DNA of 64,000 nucleotides from Palsa-504 sp963769715 (GCA_963769715.1 CAVYNE010000050.1:1-64000), one strand, 5' to 3'. Shown: positions 1 through 7,733, counted from the stretch's first letter. Notes: generated by a model from the letters alone, not told the origin. A program made the numbers and translations.

Positions 1-809
1 TCGCCTTCAGCCCTTCGGCGGCCGGGGTGACGGAGACCGGGACGGTTCGTGTCACGAGCAACGACCCGAATACGCCGCTGCTGGATATTCCGGTAACGGC
101 GACCGCCGGAACGGGCGTTCTGGTGACGGCGATCGCCGATCAGGGAGACTTCGGCGCGGTATGCTGCGGATCCTTCCGCGATGAGCCGCTGACCCTGGCC
201 AATTCGGGTTCTTGCCCGCTGACCATCACCGGAATCACCTCGTCGTCGGCGGCCTTCCAGCTACCCTCGGTACTTAACTTCCCGCTGAGCGTCGCAGTGG
301 GTACCGCTGTGGAGCTGCCGATTCGTTTTGCGCCGCAGGGGCCCGGCCCGAGCGCGGCCAGCATCACCGTGGACAGCAGCGATTTGGCCGGGCCGCACGT
401 CATCGACGTGTCGGGCCGCGCACCCACCGGCAAGCTCGCGGTCACCGGTTCCAGCTACTTCGGGGAGGTCGACTGCGGCGCGGCGGAGAGAACGATCTCG
501 GTCTGCAACGTGGGCGAGTGCGCGCTGCACGTTATCAGCGTCGCGTTCAGCCGCGAACGTCGTCACTTCACGCTGGTCAATAATCCGTTCCCGGCCACCC
601 TCGTACCCGGCTCGTGCCTGGGCGTCGTGATCAGGTACCAGGCTAGTTGTGAGCCGGAATGCTGCGAACTCGTCATCACCAGCGACGATCCCGATGAGCC
701 CGTGCGGACGCTCGATGTGGTCGCCTACACCCGCTGCAGGTCCGCCGGTGACCATGAGCGGTCCCGCGGATGCGGTTGTGAGGGCCGACGGCGCCACGAC
801 ACGGACTGA
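1..809 (+). CDS. HYDIN/ASPM-like beta-sandwich repeat protein, 5' end outside window
   Basis: The frame is open to the left edge, so the gene begins upstream; a GTG at 27 is only an internal candidate. About 270 residues are visible, made of two tandem Ig-like modules of roughly 105 residues. Module one has the typical phrase LPIRFAPQGPG followed by a strand ending in SITVDSSD. Module two carries FPATLVPGSC and ends in ELVITSDDPDEPVRTLDV. These resemble choice-of-anchor D / ASH domains, which mediate adhesion or scaffolding. The modules are unusually rich in cysteine (AVCCGS, CGAAER, SCEPECCEL), more than the family needs. The tail is basic and low complexity, so the natural C-terminus may be frameshifted. 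The domain class is fairly clear; the role is inferred. Confidence 0.6.
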   Translation, partial: AFSPSAAGVTETGTVRVTSNDPNTPLLDIPVTATAGTGVLVTAIADQGDFGAVCCGSFRDEPLTLANSGSCPLTITGITSSSAAFQLPSVLNFPLSVAVGTAVELPIRFAPQGPGPSAASITVDSSDLAGPHVIDVSGRAPTGKLAVTGSSYFGEVDCGAAERTISVCNVGECALHVISVAFSRERRHFTLVNNPFPATLVPGSCLGVVIRYQASCEPECCELVITSDDPDEPVRTLDVVAYTRCRSAGDHERSRGCGCEGRRRHDTD

Positions 810-819
810 CCAGGGGCAC

Positions 820-1289
820 GTGATCACCCGGGAGTTCCACCATGTGTCCGGCCTGGACCCGGCCGACGCGCCGGCCCCGCGGGTCTTCACCGGCTCGGTG
901 AGGCCAAAATCACTGGCCGTCACCGGACGGCTGGCCGGCGGCTGGGTCCCGCCCATGGCCTCCGACTGGCGGAGCCAGCTCTACCCGACTCGCGCCCGCG
1001 CATCGACGACGCCGCGGCCGCGGCGGGACGGGACCCGGCGGAGGTCGCCACCGTCTACAACTTCAGCGGCCGCATCACGCCGGAGCCGCTCGCCGCCACC
1101 CGGGGCGAGGACGGCCGCTGGATCGGCGGTTCCGCCCGGCAGTGGGTCGACGAGCTCACCACCGCCGTGCTCGAGCACCACGCGAGCGGCTTCATCTACC
1201 GGAGCACGGACGATACCCCGGCCGCCGAGGCGCTGACCCGCTGGGCCACCGAGATTGTCCCAGCCGTCCGCGGCGCCATCGCCAGCTAG
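820..1289 (+). pseudogene. LLM-class F420/flavin-dependent oxidoreductase, C-terminal relic
   Basis: Two adjacent frames together give the C-terminal third of a luciferase-like (LLM class) oxidoreductase. The first frame reads VSGLDPADAPAPRVFTG and then KSLAVTGRLAGGWVPPM. After a frameshift near 990-1000 the second frame continues with RPRIDDAAAAAGRDPAEV, WIGGSARQWVDELTT and EHHASGFIYRSTDD, to a TAG at 1287-1289. The arrangement 'GRLAGGWVP' followed by a terminal helix is typical of the family. The N-terminal barrel strands are absent. No start or ribosome site belongs to the fragment. It is a dead relic, and the family assignment rests on the tail motifs only. Confidence 0.6.
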
Positions 1290-1359
1290 CCGACCGCGAC
1301 CGCTCAGCCCCAGCCCCCTGCCGCTCGCTGGATCGGCGGCCACCTCGCCCGCCGAGACT

Positions 1360-1430
1360 GGCCTCGCGCCGGTGCTACTCCAGCCGGTCGGCCAGCGGCA
1401 CCCGCTCCCGCTGCTCGCCTGTCAGCGAGG
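1360..1430 (-). pseudogene. TM0106-type nuclease-helicase fragment, distal side of split site
   Basis: Read on the minus strand, the frame leaves the palindromic repeat as SSLTGEQRERVPLADRLE, then a TAG, then HRREA. In TM0106-family RecB-like nuclease-helicases the linker after the nuclease domain normally runs '...LLAxLLEWHRREAKP...', so the TAG at 1375-1377 replaces the expected tryptophan TGG. Homology fades right after HRREA. The matching proximal side of the same frame lies at 26768-27190. The fragment is short, so the assignment leans on the junction logic as well as the motif. Confidence 0.5.
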
Positions 1431-1483
1431 ACGTCTCCGCGGAGACGTCCCACGCAATTGCGCCAGGCGTCTCCGCGGAGACG
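1431..1483. repeat. Palindromic interspersed repeat, copy A
   Basis: Two copies of the palindrome GTCTCCGCGGAGAC (1433-1446 and 1469-1482) flank a spacer containing CACGCAATTGCGCC. Positions 1447-1483 are identical over 37 bases to 26731-26767. On the minus strand the unit is open and encodes VSAETPGAIAWDVSAET, in frame with the adjoining nuclease-helicase fragment. It behaves like a small palindromic element tolerated inside coding sequence. Confidence 0.7.
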
Positions 1484-1705
1484 TCGCGCCGCCCGATGTC
1501 CATCCCGAATATCACTGCTGCCGCCACGACGTAACCGTGAGGGCCGCCCTGGCGCACGGTCGCACCAGGAGGTCATGGCTGAGCTGCTCGGCGGTGACCG
1601 GTGAAGATTGAATGGTCGCCGACGGCTCGGGCTCCTGCCCGCCGGTGCCTTGGCCGACCAGGACGGAATGCGAGCCATCGGCGCCCGCGGTTGGCGCGCC
1701 GCGGC

Positions 1706-2440
1706 TCAGACGTACTCGTCATGGCGGCGAATCCAGGTCTGGAACGCGTCGCCCTCGTCGCGCCCCTTCGGCGCCCGGTCGAGGATCGGGTAGTAGCCCA
1801 TCAGGAACTCGACCCCGCGCGCCGCGGTCCCATAGGTCTGGTAGACGGCGCCGTCCTGGAGCGTGAAGGCGCTCATCGCCGGCGCTTCCGAGAGGTATCC
1901 GAGGACATCGGTCCCGGTCGCGGCCGCGTTCAGGGCCACGATCGGCGGCAGCCCGCCCTCGTCGAGGCCCCATGAACGTACCTGCTCCCTGGTGTAGGAG
2001 CCGCCGAAGTCGACGTTGAAGCCGGTGTTCGCCGATGAGACCCAGGGAAGGCTCCAGCCCATCCTCTGCTTGTACGCCTGAAGCTTCGCCAGCGGGGCCT
2101 GCGAAACGAGCAGCAGGGTCACGTCGCGGGCGTGAAGGTGCGGCAGGAGGCCGTCGAGGCCATCGGCCATCGACGAGTTGACTGGGCATCCCGCCTTGTA
2201 GCCCGGTCCGAACATGAAGTGGTAGAACAGCAGCTGCGAGCGGCCGTCGAAGAGCTCGGCCAGGGTCCGCGTCCCGTCGTCGGTGTCGAACCGGTACTCC
2301 TTCTCGATCGTGACCCAAGGCAGCTCGCGCCGCTGGCGCGCCAGCTCGTCCCCCATTCTGGTGTGCTCCTTCTCGCGCTCAAGCAGCTCGTTACGAGCGG
2401 CCTGCCACTCCTGGTGGCTGACCACCTGGTGATCCGTCAT
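1706..2440 (-). CDS. DUF899 family thioredoxin-like protein
   Basis: The product of 244 residues has the DUF899 layout: an N-terminal helical segment (VSHQEWQAARNELLEREKEH), RRELPWVTIEKEYRF, a LAELFDGRSQLLFYHFMFGP block, and a C-terminal region ending in FQTWIRRHDEYV. DUF899 proteins have a thioredoxin-like fold of uncertain function. Here the usual 'GCPSCS' pair reads GCPVNS, so the second cysteine is lost and classical disulfide chemistry is unlikely. The ATG at 2440 is chosen because AGGGAG lies about 9 bases upstream and the family N-terminus starts there. It is 38 bases downstream of an SDR gene on the same strand, probably one operon. Confidence 0.85.
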   Translation of the reverse strand: MTDHQVVSHQEWQAARNELLEREKEHTRMGDELARQRRELPWVTIEKEYRFDTDDGTRTLAELFDGRSQLLFYHFMFGPGYKAGCPVNSSMADGLDGLLPHLHARDVTLLLVSQAPLAKLQAYKQRMGWSLPWVSSANTGFNVDFGGSYTREQVRSWGLDEGGLPPIVALNAAATGTDVLGYLSEAPAMSAFTLQDGAVYQTYGTAARGVEFLMGYYPILDRAPKGRDEGDAFQTWIRRHDEYV

Positions 2441-2478
2441 CGCGTCTTGTCTCCCTTTCTTGACCTGACCCGCTCTGC

Positions 2479-3204
2479 TTATGACGCGACGGGCTCTGCT
2501 GCCACGAACGCCGCATTCTCGCGCTCGAGCGCCTTGACCGCGCCGTTGCGCCAACTGTCGGCCAGGGTCCGTGACGCGGGATCGGGGAAGATGTCCTCTT
2601 CCCCGTTCTCCACCCCGTCGAAGATGGCTCGCGCGACGGACTCGGGGGAGGCCTTCGGTATCTCGAAGCCCCGGGTCATGCCGGTGTCGGTGGGGCCGGT
2701 CAGGACGGCATGTACCCGCACGCCCCGCCCGGCCAGAAGGGCGCGCAGCGATTGCGTCAGGTTGAACGCGGCCGCCTTGGAGATCGCGTAGGCCGGAGTG
2801 AGCGGCAAGGGGGCGACGGCCATCGTCGACACATTGTTGACGATGGCTCCCCGGGAACGAGTCAGCAACGGCAGGAAGGCCTGGACGACGCCGTAGGTGC
2901 CGTAGAGGTTGACGGCCAGGTGCTGATCGAGCACGGCACGATCGCCCAGGTCATCGAAAAGCGCGATGCCGGCGTTGTTGATCAGGACATCGAGAGATCC
3001 GGCCTGATCGGCCGCTGCCTGAATCTGCGCGGCGTCGGTCACGTCCAGGATCAGGGGCGTGACGCGCCCGTCCGGGTGGGCCAGGGGCTGGCGCGTGCCG
3101 GCGTACACCCGCTTCGCGCCTCGCCTCAAGGCTTCCTCTACCAGCGCTTGCCCGATGCCACGATTGGCCCCGGTCACCAGGACTGTCTTGTCGGCGATGG
3201 TCAT
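2479..3204 (-). CDS. SDR family NAD(P)-dependent oxidoreductase
   Basis: A classical short-chain dehydrogenase of 241 residues. It shows the cofactor motif TGANRGIG near the N-terminus, NNAG in the middle, a serine in the NNVSTMAV strand and the catalytic YAISK. The substrate cannot be told. The start at 3204 is supported by GGAGGA about 9 bases upstream. An upstream in-frame extension belongs to a separate MDMPI-like relic and is not part of this protein. The gene probably shares a transcript with the DUF899 gene downstream. Confidence 0.9.
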   Translation of the reverse strand: MTIADKTVLVTGANRGIGQALVEEALRRGAKRVYAGTRQPLAHPDGRVTPLILDVTDAAQIQAAADQAGSLDVLINNAGIALFDDLGDRAVLDQHLAVNLYGTYGVVQAFLPLLTRSRGAIVNNVSTMAVAPLPLTPAYAISKAAAFNLTQSLRALLAGRGVRVHAVLTGPTDTGMTRGFEIPKASPESVARAIFDGVENGEEDIFPDPASRTLADSWRNGAVKALERENAAFVAAEPVAS

Positions 3205-3317
3205 GTCTGTTCCTCCAGCTCCGCGGTGCTCTTGTGGGTTCCGCGCCGCTTGCTTGGCGGCCCACTTATATAGACCAGCCGGATTCCCGGGAGTCGCCGC
3301 GGACCGGTAAGTGACTT

Positions 3318-3555
3318 TCAAGGCTTCTGGCCGGCCTGGACGGCGATCTCGAGTGCTCCGGTCACCGCGACCATGCTCGCGGTCAGCTCGCGGTCCCAGA
3401 TGGCGACCCGCCGCCTGGTCCAGCAGCGTTTCCAGGTCCCAGCCCGGACACGGGGTAGGGCGCTGCAGGAGCCGCGGAGTCCCCAGAGCGGCACCGGCGA
3501 GCGCGTAACGGACAGCTGATTCGAGCAGCTCCAGCCCTCTGCTCAGCGGGGCCAC
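3318..3555 (-). pseudogene. TIGR03086/MDMPI-like gene relic
   Basis: Starting at a GTG 12 bases after the sigma factor stop, the frame reads RGLELLESAVRYALAGAA and then LLQRPTPCPGWDLETLL, the hallmark N-terminus of actinobacterial mycothiol-dependent maleylpyruvate isomerase / TIGR03086 proteins. A frameshift near 3410 leads to VAIWDRELTASMVAVTGALE, which belongs in the middle of the same family, and a TGA follows shortly at 3318-3320. The metal-binding half is missing. Such genes often follow ECF sigma factors of this type, so it is probably a decayed operon partner. Confidence 0.6.
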
Positions 3556-3564
3556 CGGGATCGC

Positions 3565-4560
3565 CTAGTCCTGCGCTGGCGCCGGTCCGGACCCAGCACG
3601 GTATTCCTGCGGCAGGCCGAACGACCCGAACAATCCCGTGTCCTGGAAGGCGATGATCCGCGCGATCCCCGTCGCGGTGACCGTGGGCACCAGCACGGCG
3701 TGCGCGTGGTACGCCCGGCCTGGGTCGCGCTGGTAGACCGCGTACGCCCGCTCCCCGTTTGCCATGACCGGAACCAGCCGGAGCCCTCCGGGCTCGGTGA
3801 GAAAGTACGCCGCGATAAAGCCCGCCACGGTCTGGCGGCCGGTGAACCAGGTCAGCAGCGGGGGCATCTCCAGCGCGACATCCTCCCGCAGCAGCTCGGC
3901 CAGCGCGCTGCCGTCGGCGTTCTGGATGGCCGCGGCGAACCGGTCAAGCACCGCCCGCCGGTCCGGCTCGGCGGGCTCGGCCAGCTCGTCTTCGGCGGGC
4001 AGCGCCTGCGCGAGCTGGACCCGGGCCCGGCGCAGGCTGCTGTTCACCGCCGTGGTCGTCGTGCCCAGCAGATCCGCCACCTGCGCGGCCGGCCACTCCA
4101 GCACGTCCCGCAAGATCAGCACCGCGCGCTGCCGGGCCGACAGGTACTGCAGCGCCGCGACGAAGGCCAGCCGGATACCCGCCCGCGACACTGCCACCGC
4201 GGCCGGATCCTCGCCTTCCCCGGCCAGCAGCGCGCCGGGAAACGGCTGCAGCCACGGCACCTCCGGCCCCGCCACCAGCGGCGCCTCCATGTCCTGCGCT
4301 GGCCCGCCCAGCCCAGACGGCAGCGGGCGGCGGCCCCGCCGCTCGATCGCGGTGAGGCACACGTTGGTCGCGATCCGGTACAGCCAGGTCCGCACCGACG
4401 AACGGCCCTCGAACCCGTCATAGGACCGCCACGCTCGCAGGTACGTCTCCTGCACCAGGTCCTCGGCCTCCTCAGCCGAGCCCAGCATCCGGTAGCAGTG
4501 AGCCAGCAGCTCGCCCCGGAACCGGCCGGTCAGGCCGGTGAAATCCTCGCTGACCGTCAT
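3565..4560 (-). CDS. ECF sigma-70 factor with C-terminal SnoaL-like domain (TIGR02960/SigX5 type)
   Basis: The protein of 331 residues has sigma region 2 (LLAHCYRMLGSAEEAEDLVQETYLRAW split over residues 15-45, then SSVRTWLYRIATNVCL), sigma region 4 near residues 160-215 (ARQRAVLILRDVLEWPAAQVADLLGTTTTAV), and a SnoaL-like C-terminal domain (WFTGRQTVAGFIAAYFL, RAYAVYQRDPGR). This three-part plan and length fit the SigX5/TIGR02960 group, in which the C-terminal domain replaces a separate anti-sigma factor. The ATG at 4560 begins the family N-terminus; the open frame upstream is a nuclease-helicase relic. An MDMPI-like relic follows within 12 bases. Confidence 0.9.
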   Translation of the reverse strand: MTVSEDFTGLTGRFRGELLAHCYRMLGSAEEAEDLVQETYLRAWRSYDGFEGRSSVRTWLYRIATNVCLTAIERRGRRPLPSGLGGPAQDMEAPLVAGPEVPWLQPFPGALLAGEGEDPAAVAVSRAGIRLAFVAALQYLSARQRAVLILRDVLEWPAAQVADLLGTTTTAVNSSLRRARVQLAQALPAEDELAEPAEPDRRAVLDRFAAAIQNADGSALAELLREDVALEMPPLLTWFTGRQTVAGFIAAYFLTEPGGLRLVPVMANGERAYAVYQRDPGRAYHAHAVLVPTVTATGIARIIAFQDTGLFGSFGLPQEYRAGSGPAPAQD

Positions 4561-4659
4561 TCGGCTACCCCCAAACTCACCCGCGCGAACGCCAACGCCG
4601 CGCTGGCCTATATATACAGACCTGGTGCCCGGCGCAAAATCGTCGTCCACCCGCGCCGC

Positions 4660-4792
4660 CTCAGCCGCCCGTTTCCCAGGCTCGGCACAGGGCATTGTCG
4701 CCCGGTCGCCCAGGATGTGCTCGAGCGCGGAAGCGCCCGCTCCGGGCGGGTGCGTGGCGTGGCTCGGCTGGGCAAGCTGCTGCGGGTCGCCC
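4660..4792 (-). pseudogene. Internal-deletion derivative of the TM0106 nuclease-helicase
   Basis: On the minus strand the frame reads GDPQQLAQPSHATHPPGAG and LEHILGDRATM, matching the helicase at 62552-64000. It then jumps directly to the C-terminal NALCRAWETGG and stop. In the long copy these two blocks are separated by about 590 bases (around 62582 and 63174). The join falls inside GGC-T, shared by both ends. The rest of the gene is absent. It sits just upstream of the sigma factor and opens a spurious in-frame extension of that gene. Confidence 0.85.
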
Positions 4793-4840
4793 AGGTCGAT
4801 CGCCACGACATGGCCGGGACTTGAACACGGCCCGTCCCGC

Positions 4841-5488
4841 TCATGGCCCAGTCAGGGCCTCCCGGCCGGCGATCAGCGCGAGTGCTGCCGTTGCGGCCTG
4901 CCGGGCGGCAGCTTCGGCTGCTTCCTGACCTGGCCCGAAGGTGCCGTCGAGCAGCAGCATGGCGTGGCCGTGAGCGGTAGCCACGATGACCGAGACGAGC
5001 CGCGCGGCCGCAGCCTGGTCGCCGCCGGTCAGTTCGGCTGCCGGGGACAGGAAGGCCGTGCTGATCGGCTGTGCGGCGCGCGCGATCTCGGGATGGCGGT
5101 CCTTGTCCAGCCCCCCGGATCCGGCCAGGGCCTGGAACAGCGCGCGCTGCTCATGGGCGAAGCGGACATAGGTCCCTGCGGCGGCGGCCATCCGCCACTC
5201 CGGGGACCCGGATGCCGCCTCGCGATCGAGTTGCTGGCTGAGCAGTCCGGCGGCCCGGACCGCCACCGCGGCCAGCAGCGCGTCCCGGTCGGCGAAGTGC
5301 CGGTAGGGCGCCGAGGCCGCGACGCCGAGGCGCCGGCTGGCCTCCGCCATGGAGAATGCCGCGGCGCCGCGCTCGCCGAGCAGCCCGATAGCGGTCTCGA
5401 CCAGGGCACCGCGCAGGTCGCCATGATGGTAGCGCCCGCGTCCGGCTGGCCCCGGCGCGCCCTGACTGCGGCCGGTCTTCCCGCTCAT
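4841..5488 (-). CDS. TetR/AcrR family transcriptional regulator
   Basis: A 215-residue repressor. The N-terminal helix-turn-helix reads YHHGDLRGALVETAIGLLGE, then AAFSMAEASRRLGVAASAPYRHFADRDALLAAVA, and the ligand-binding half resembles the WHG/TetR_C_33 type (RFAHEQRALFQAL). The ATG overlaps the TGA of the upstream SDR gene as ATGA, so translation is coupled. An inverted repeat over the SDR promoter at 6352-6366 is the likely operator, which would make the operon autoregulated. The DNA-binding class is clear; the ligand is unknown. Confidence 0.9.
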   Translation of the reverse strand: MSGKTGRSQGAPGPAGRGRYHHGDLRGALVETAIGLLGERGAAAFSMAEASRRLGVAASAPYRHFADRDALLAAVAVRAAGLLSQQLDREAASGSPEWRMAAAAGTYVRFAHEQRALFQALAGSGGLDKDRHPEIARAAQPISTAFLSPAAELTGGDQAAAARLVSVIVATAHGHAMLLLDGTFGPGQEAAEAAARQAATAALALIAGREALTGP

Positions 5489-6357
5489 TCCGGGGCGGGG
5501 AACGGAACCAGGCGGCGCATGAACGCGTCCCAGCCGCGATCGCCGAGGGCGCGCCGTGCCACCGGGGCCAGGCGTGCCTGGGAGCCCACCCGGTACCGGG
5601 CCTTCGGGCGGGGGGCGGTGACCACCTTGAGGATCACCGCGGCCACGTCGGCGGCGTCGAGCACGCCGTGCGCGCCGTCGCGGTGCGCGCGGGCGGCCAT
5701 CTTTCCCACGTTCGCCGTGTAAGCCGCATACGGGCTGCTGGGGTCGTCTACGGGCTGGTACAGCTCGCTGTTGGCCATGAAGCGGGTCCGGACCGCTCCC
5801 GGCTCGATCAGCGTGACCCGGATGCCGAACGGGGCGACCTCTGGCCGGAGCGCGTCGCACAGCGATTCCATCGCGTACTTGGTCATCGCGTAGGGGCAGC
5901 CGGTCGGGGGCGTCACCAGCCCGGCGGCAGACCCGAGGTTGACGATCAGCCCGCCGTGCTGGGCGCGCATGCCGGGCAGCACGAGCTGGCACAGGCGGAT
6001 CACGGCGAACACGTTGGTCTCGAAGGTCTCCCGGACCACGCCGATCGGGACCTCCTCGACCGGGCCGCCACCGCCGTGCCCGGCGTTGTTGACCAGCACC
6101 CCGACCGCGCCGTGCTCGGCCTCGACCTGCTGGACAGCGGCGGTCCTGGACTGCTCGTCGGTCACGTCCAGCGCAAGGACGCGGCATCCCGCCCGCTCCA
6201 GTTCCGCCAGGCCGCCGACCTTCCGCGCCGTGGCCCAGACCGGGAAACCCGCCCGAGCTAGGGCAAGCGCGGTTGCCTGTCCGATGCCTGACGAACATCC
6301 CGTGACGAGCACGGCCTTCGATGGCCGTGCAGCCTGCACGATGTGATGATCATTCAC
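5485..6357 (-). CDS. SDR family oxidoreductase
   Basis: A short-chain dehydrogenase of 290 residues with TGCSSGIG near residue 18, NNAGHGGGG, the catalytic serine in NLGSAAG and the catalytic YAMTK. It resembles retinol/steroid-type SDRs with the C-terminal ending AFMRRLVPFPAP. The GTG at 6357 is preferred: a TTGACA-17-ATAGCA promoter places transcription start at about 6359-6360, leaving almost no leader, and upstream in-frame codons lie inside that promoter. The TetR gene follows with an ATGA overlap. Confidence 0.85.
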   Translation of the reverse strand: MNDHHIVQAARPSKAVLVTGCSSGIGQATALALARAGFPVWATARKVGGLAELERAGCRVLALDVTDEQSRTAAVQQVEAEHGAVGVLVNNAGHGGGGPVEEVPIGVVRETFETNVFAVIRLCQLVLPGMRAQHGGLIVNLGSAAGLVTPPTGCPYAMTKYAMESLCDALRPEVAPFGIRVTLIEPGAVRTRFMANSELYQPVDDPSSPYAAYTANVGKMAARAHRDGAHGVLDAADVAAVILKVVTAPRPKARYRVGSQARLAPVARRALGDRGWDAFMRRLVPFPAPE

Positions 6358-6395
6358 AATGTGAATTGCTATCACTTGATAACGCGCTCTGTCAA
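6352..6395 (-). promoter_or_regulatory. Promoter and TetR-type operator of the SDR-tetR operon
   Basis: Minus strand: -35 TTGACA (6390-6395), 17-base spacer, -10 ATAGCA (6367-6372). The perfect inverted repeat ATTCACATTGTGAAT (6352-6366) covers the expected start point and the GTG codon. The position fits repression by the downstream TetR protein. The -35 is a consensus match; binding is inferred. Confidence 0.65.
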
Positions 6396-6617
6396 CCGGC
6401 TGGACTACCTCGCCCGATGGCAAGCCGGAGCTTGTCGGGGTTGGTATGTGAGGCTGGCGCGCCGTCGCCTCATATCCCGCGGGGTTGTGTCGTCGTACCG
6501 ATGAGAACCACACAGCATCCAGCGGACAGAAGAGCTGAGCGCCGCGGACCGGGCAATGCCGATCCGGCACCACCTGCGCCTGCGACCCGCCACAGCACGA
6601 TCAGCCCAGGAGGCACC

Positions 6618-6725
6618 ATGACTACCCCGATTCCGGCAACACTGTTCGCCGACCCCGCGCCCGCGCAGCGCCTGGAGCGGGCGGCCACTGCGCTGACGGC
6701 ACATGGTTTCACCGTCGAAATCCTC
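6618..6725 (+). pseudogene. LUD-domain protein, N-terminal relic
   Basis: After a strong AGGAGG at 6608-6613, an ATG opens TLFADPAPAQRLERAATALT and AHGFTVEILDAA, the typical beginning of actinobacterial LUD (lactate utilisation-type) proteins. Homology stops near 6725 and the frame runs into unrelated sequence. About 35 residues of a protein of roughly 200 remain. Confidence 0.5.
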
Positions 6726-6990
6726 GACGCCGCCTGGGCGACCACGTTGCCGCCGACCAGGCCGCCCAGCGCGTCCGGTTCGCCGGTCAGTTCGGCCGGG
6801 CTCGGCGTGCGGACGTAGAAGTACCGCTACCAGGCCGGCTTGTCCTCGCGCCGGCTGCGAGGCAATCTTGCCCAGGCCCAGGCCCAGGTCGGCGCGCACC
6901 ACCGGGGTCAGCTTCATGACTCGTGAGGAACCACGGCCGGCCGGCGGCGGCGCCCGGGCTGCGGCCGCGACGCGAGAGACTGGGCCCGAG
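6726..6990. other. Mosaic of unassigned fragments between LUD relic and methyltransferase
   Basis: No intact gene is present. On the minus strand a short frame beginning at 6917 (MKLTPVVRADLGLGLGKIAS) faintly resembles the first strand of PTH2-like proteins; a shifted frame then reads YFYVRTPSPAELTGEPDAL. Neither is long enough to assign. Confidence 0.3.
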
Positions 6991-7017
6991 ACCACGATTC
7001 TGCGGAGGCACTGACTC

Positions 7018-7623
7018 ATGACGGAACAAACGCACCCAGAGTGGGACGCCAGCTACACGGCCGACCCGTCGGCCCCGTGGGACATCGGCAGGCCGCAGCC
7101 GACCTTTGTCCGGCTCGCTGACGAGGGCCGCCTGACCGGACGCCTTCTCGACGCTGGCTGCGGCACCGGCGAGAACGCGCTGCTGGCAGCCAGTCGTGGC
7201 GCCGATGTCACCGGCATCGACGTTGCGCCGACCGCGATCGCGCGGGCCCGCGCGAAAGCGTCCGAGCGCGGACTGACCGCGCGGTTCGAAGTCGCAGACG
7301 CACTCGACCTCGGCCGCCTCAGCCTTACTGTCGACACCGTGATCGATAGCGGGGTGTTCCACGTATTCGGCGACGACGACCGGGCCCGGTACGTCGCCAG
7401 CCTCGCGGCTGTGCTGAGACCAGCCGGCGCTTGCTACCTCATGTGCTTCAGCGATCGGCAGCCAGGGACCTGGGGCCCGCGCCGCGTCCGCGCGGACGAG
7501 TTGCGCGCGGCGTTCAGCGACGGCTGGGCCGTCAAGTCGATTACCGCCGACACCTTCGAGATCAACCCGATGAACGGCACGACGCAGGTCCAGGCCTGGC
7601 TAGCCGCGATCAGGCGTAACTAA
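7018..7623 (+). CDS. Class I SAM-dependent methyltransferase
   Basis: A 201-residue protein with the SAM-binding glycine motif LLDAGCGTGE (residues 43-52), a following acidic position in VTGIDVAPTAI, and a post-I motif in VADALDL. The N-terminal WDASYTADPSAPWDIGRPQP and the DSGVFHVF segment are typical of thiopurine/tellurite-type small-molecule methyltransferases. GGAGG lies about 8 bases before the ATG. The gene stands alone between relics, with a weak hairpin after its stop. Substrate is unknown. Confidence 0.9.
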   Translation: MTEQTHPEWDASYTADPSAPWDIGRPQPTFVRLADEGRLTGRLLDAGCGTGENALLAASRGADVTGIDVAPTAIARARAKASERGLTARFEVADALDLGRLSLTVDTVIDSGVFHVFGDDDRARYVASLAAVLRPAGACYLMCFSDRQPGTWGPRRVRADELRAAFSDGWAVKSITADTFEINPMNGTTQVQAWLAAIRRN

Positions 7624-7733
7624 CCAACCGGGCCCCGCATGGGCCCCGTACCGCTAGCGTGCAGCGCTAACGCCCAGGCCTTGCGTAGCCAGGCGATCGC
7701 GCAGATCACGAAGAAGACCACAACCAGGTCCAT
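7620..7733 (-). CDS. Possible small membrane protein
   Basis: An ATG at 7733 opens 37 residues beginning MDLVVVFFVICAIAWLRKAW, a single strongly hydrophobic helix followed by a basic patch, ending at a TAG that overlaps the convergent methyltransferase stop. No clear ribosome site is seen and the frame contains the weak hairpin, so it may be chance or the tail of a lost gene. Confidence 0.25.
   Translation of the reverse strand: MDLVVVFFVICAIAWLRKAWALALHASGTGPMRGPVG
7630..7646. terminator. Weak GGGCCC hairpin after the methyltransferase
   Basis: GGGCCC, five bases, GGGCCC, starting 7 bases after the TAA. Stem of six GC pairs with no U-run, as often in high-GC genomes. Confidence 0.3.

Noticed and set aside
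1433..1482. CRISPR-like direct repeat
   Set aside because: Only two palindromes with one spacer; no array and no cas genes.
3205..3555. N-terminal extension of the SDR at 2479
   Set aside because: Belongs to an MDMPI-like relic; the SDR has its own GGAGGA and family start at 3204.
4561..4806. N-terminal extension of the sigma factor containing GDPQQLAQPSHATHP
   Set aside because: It is a nuclease-helicase relic read in frame; the sigma family start is at 4560.
3700..4824. Long plus-strand open frame of 374 codons
   Set aside because: Arginine/glutamine-rich antisense shadow of the sigma factor gene, with no family motif.
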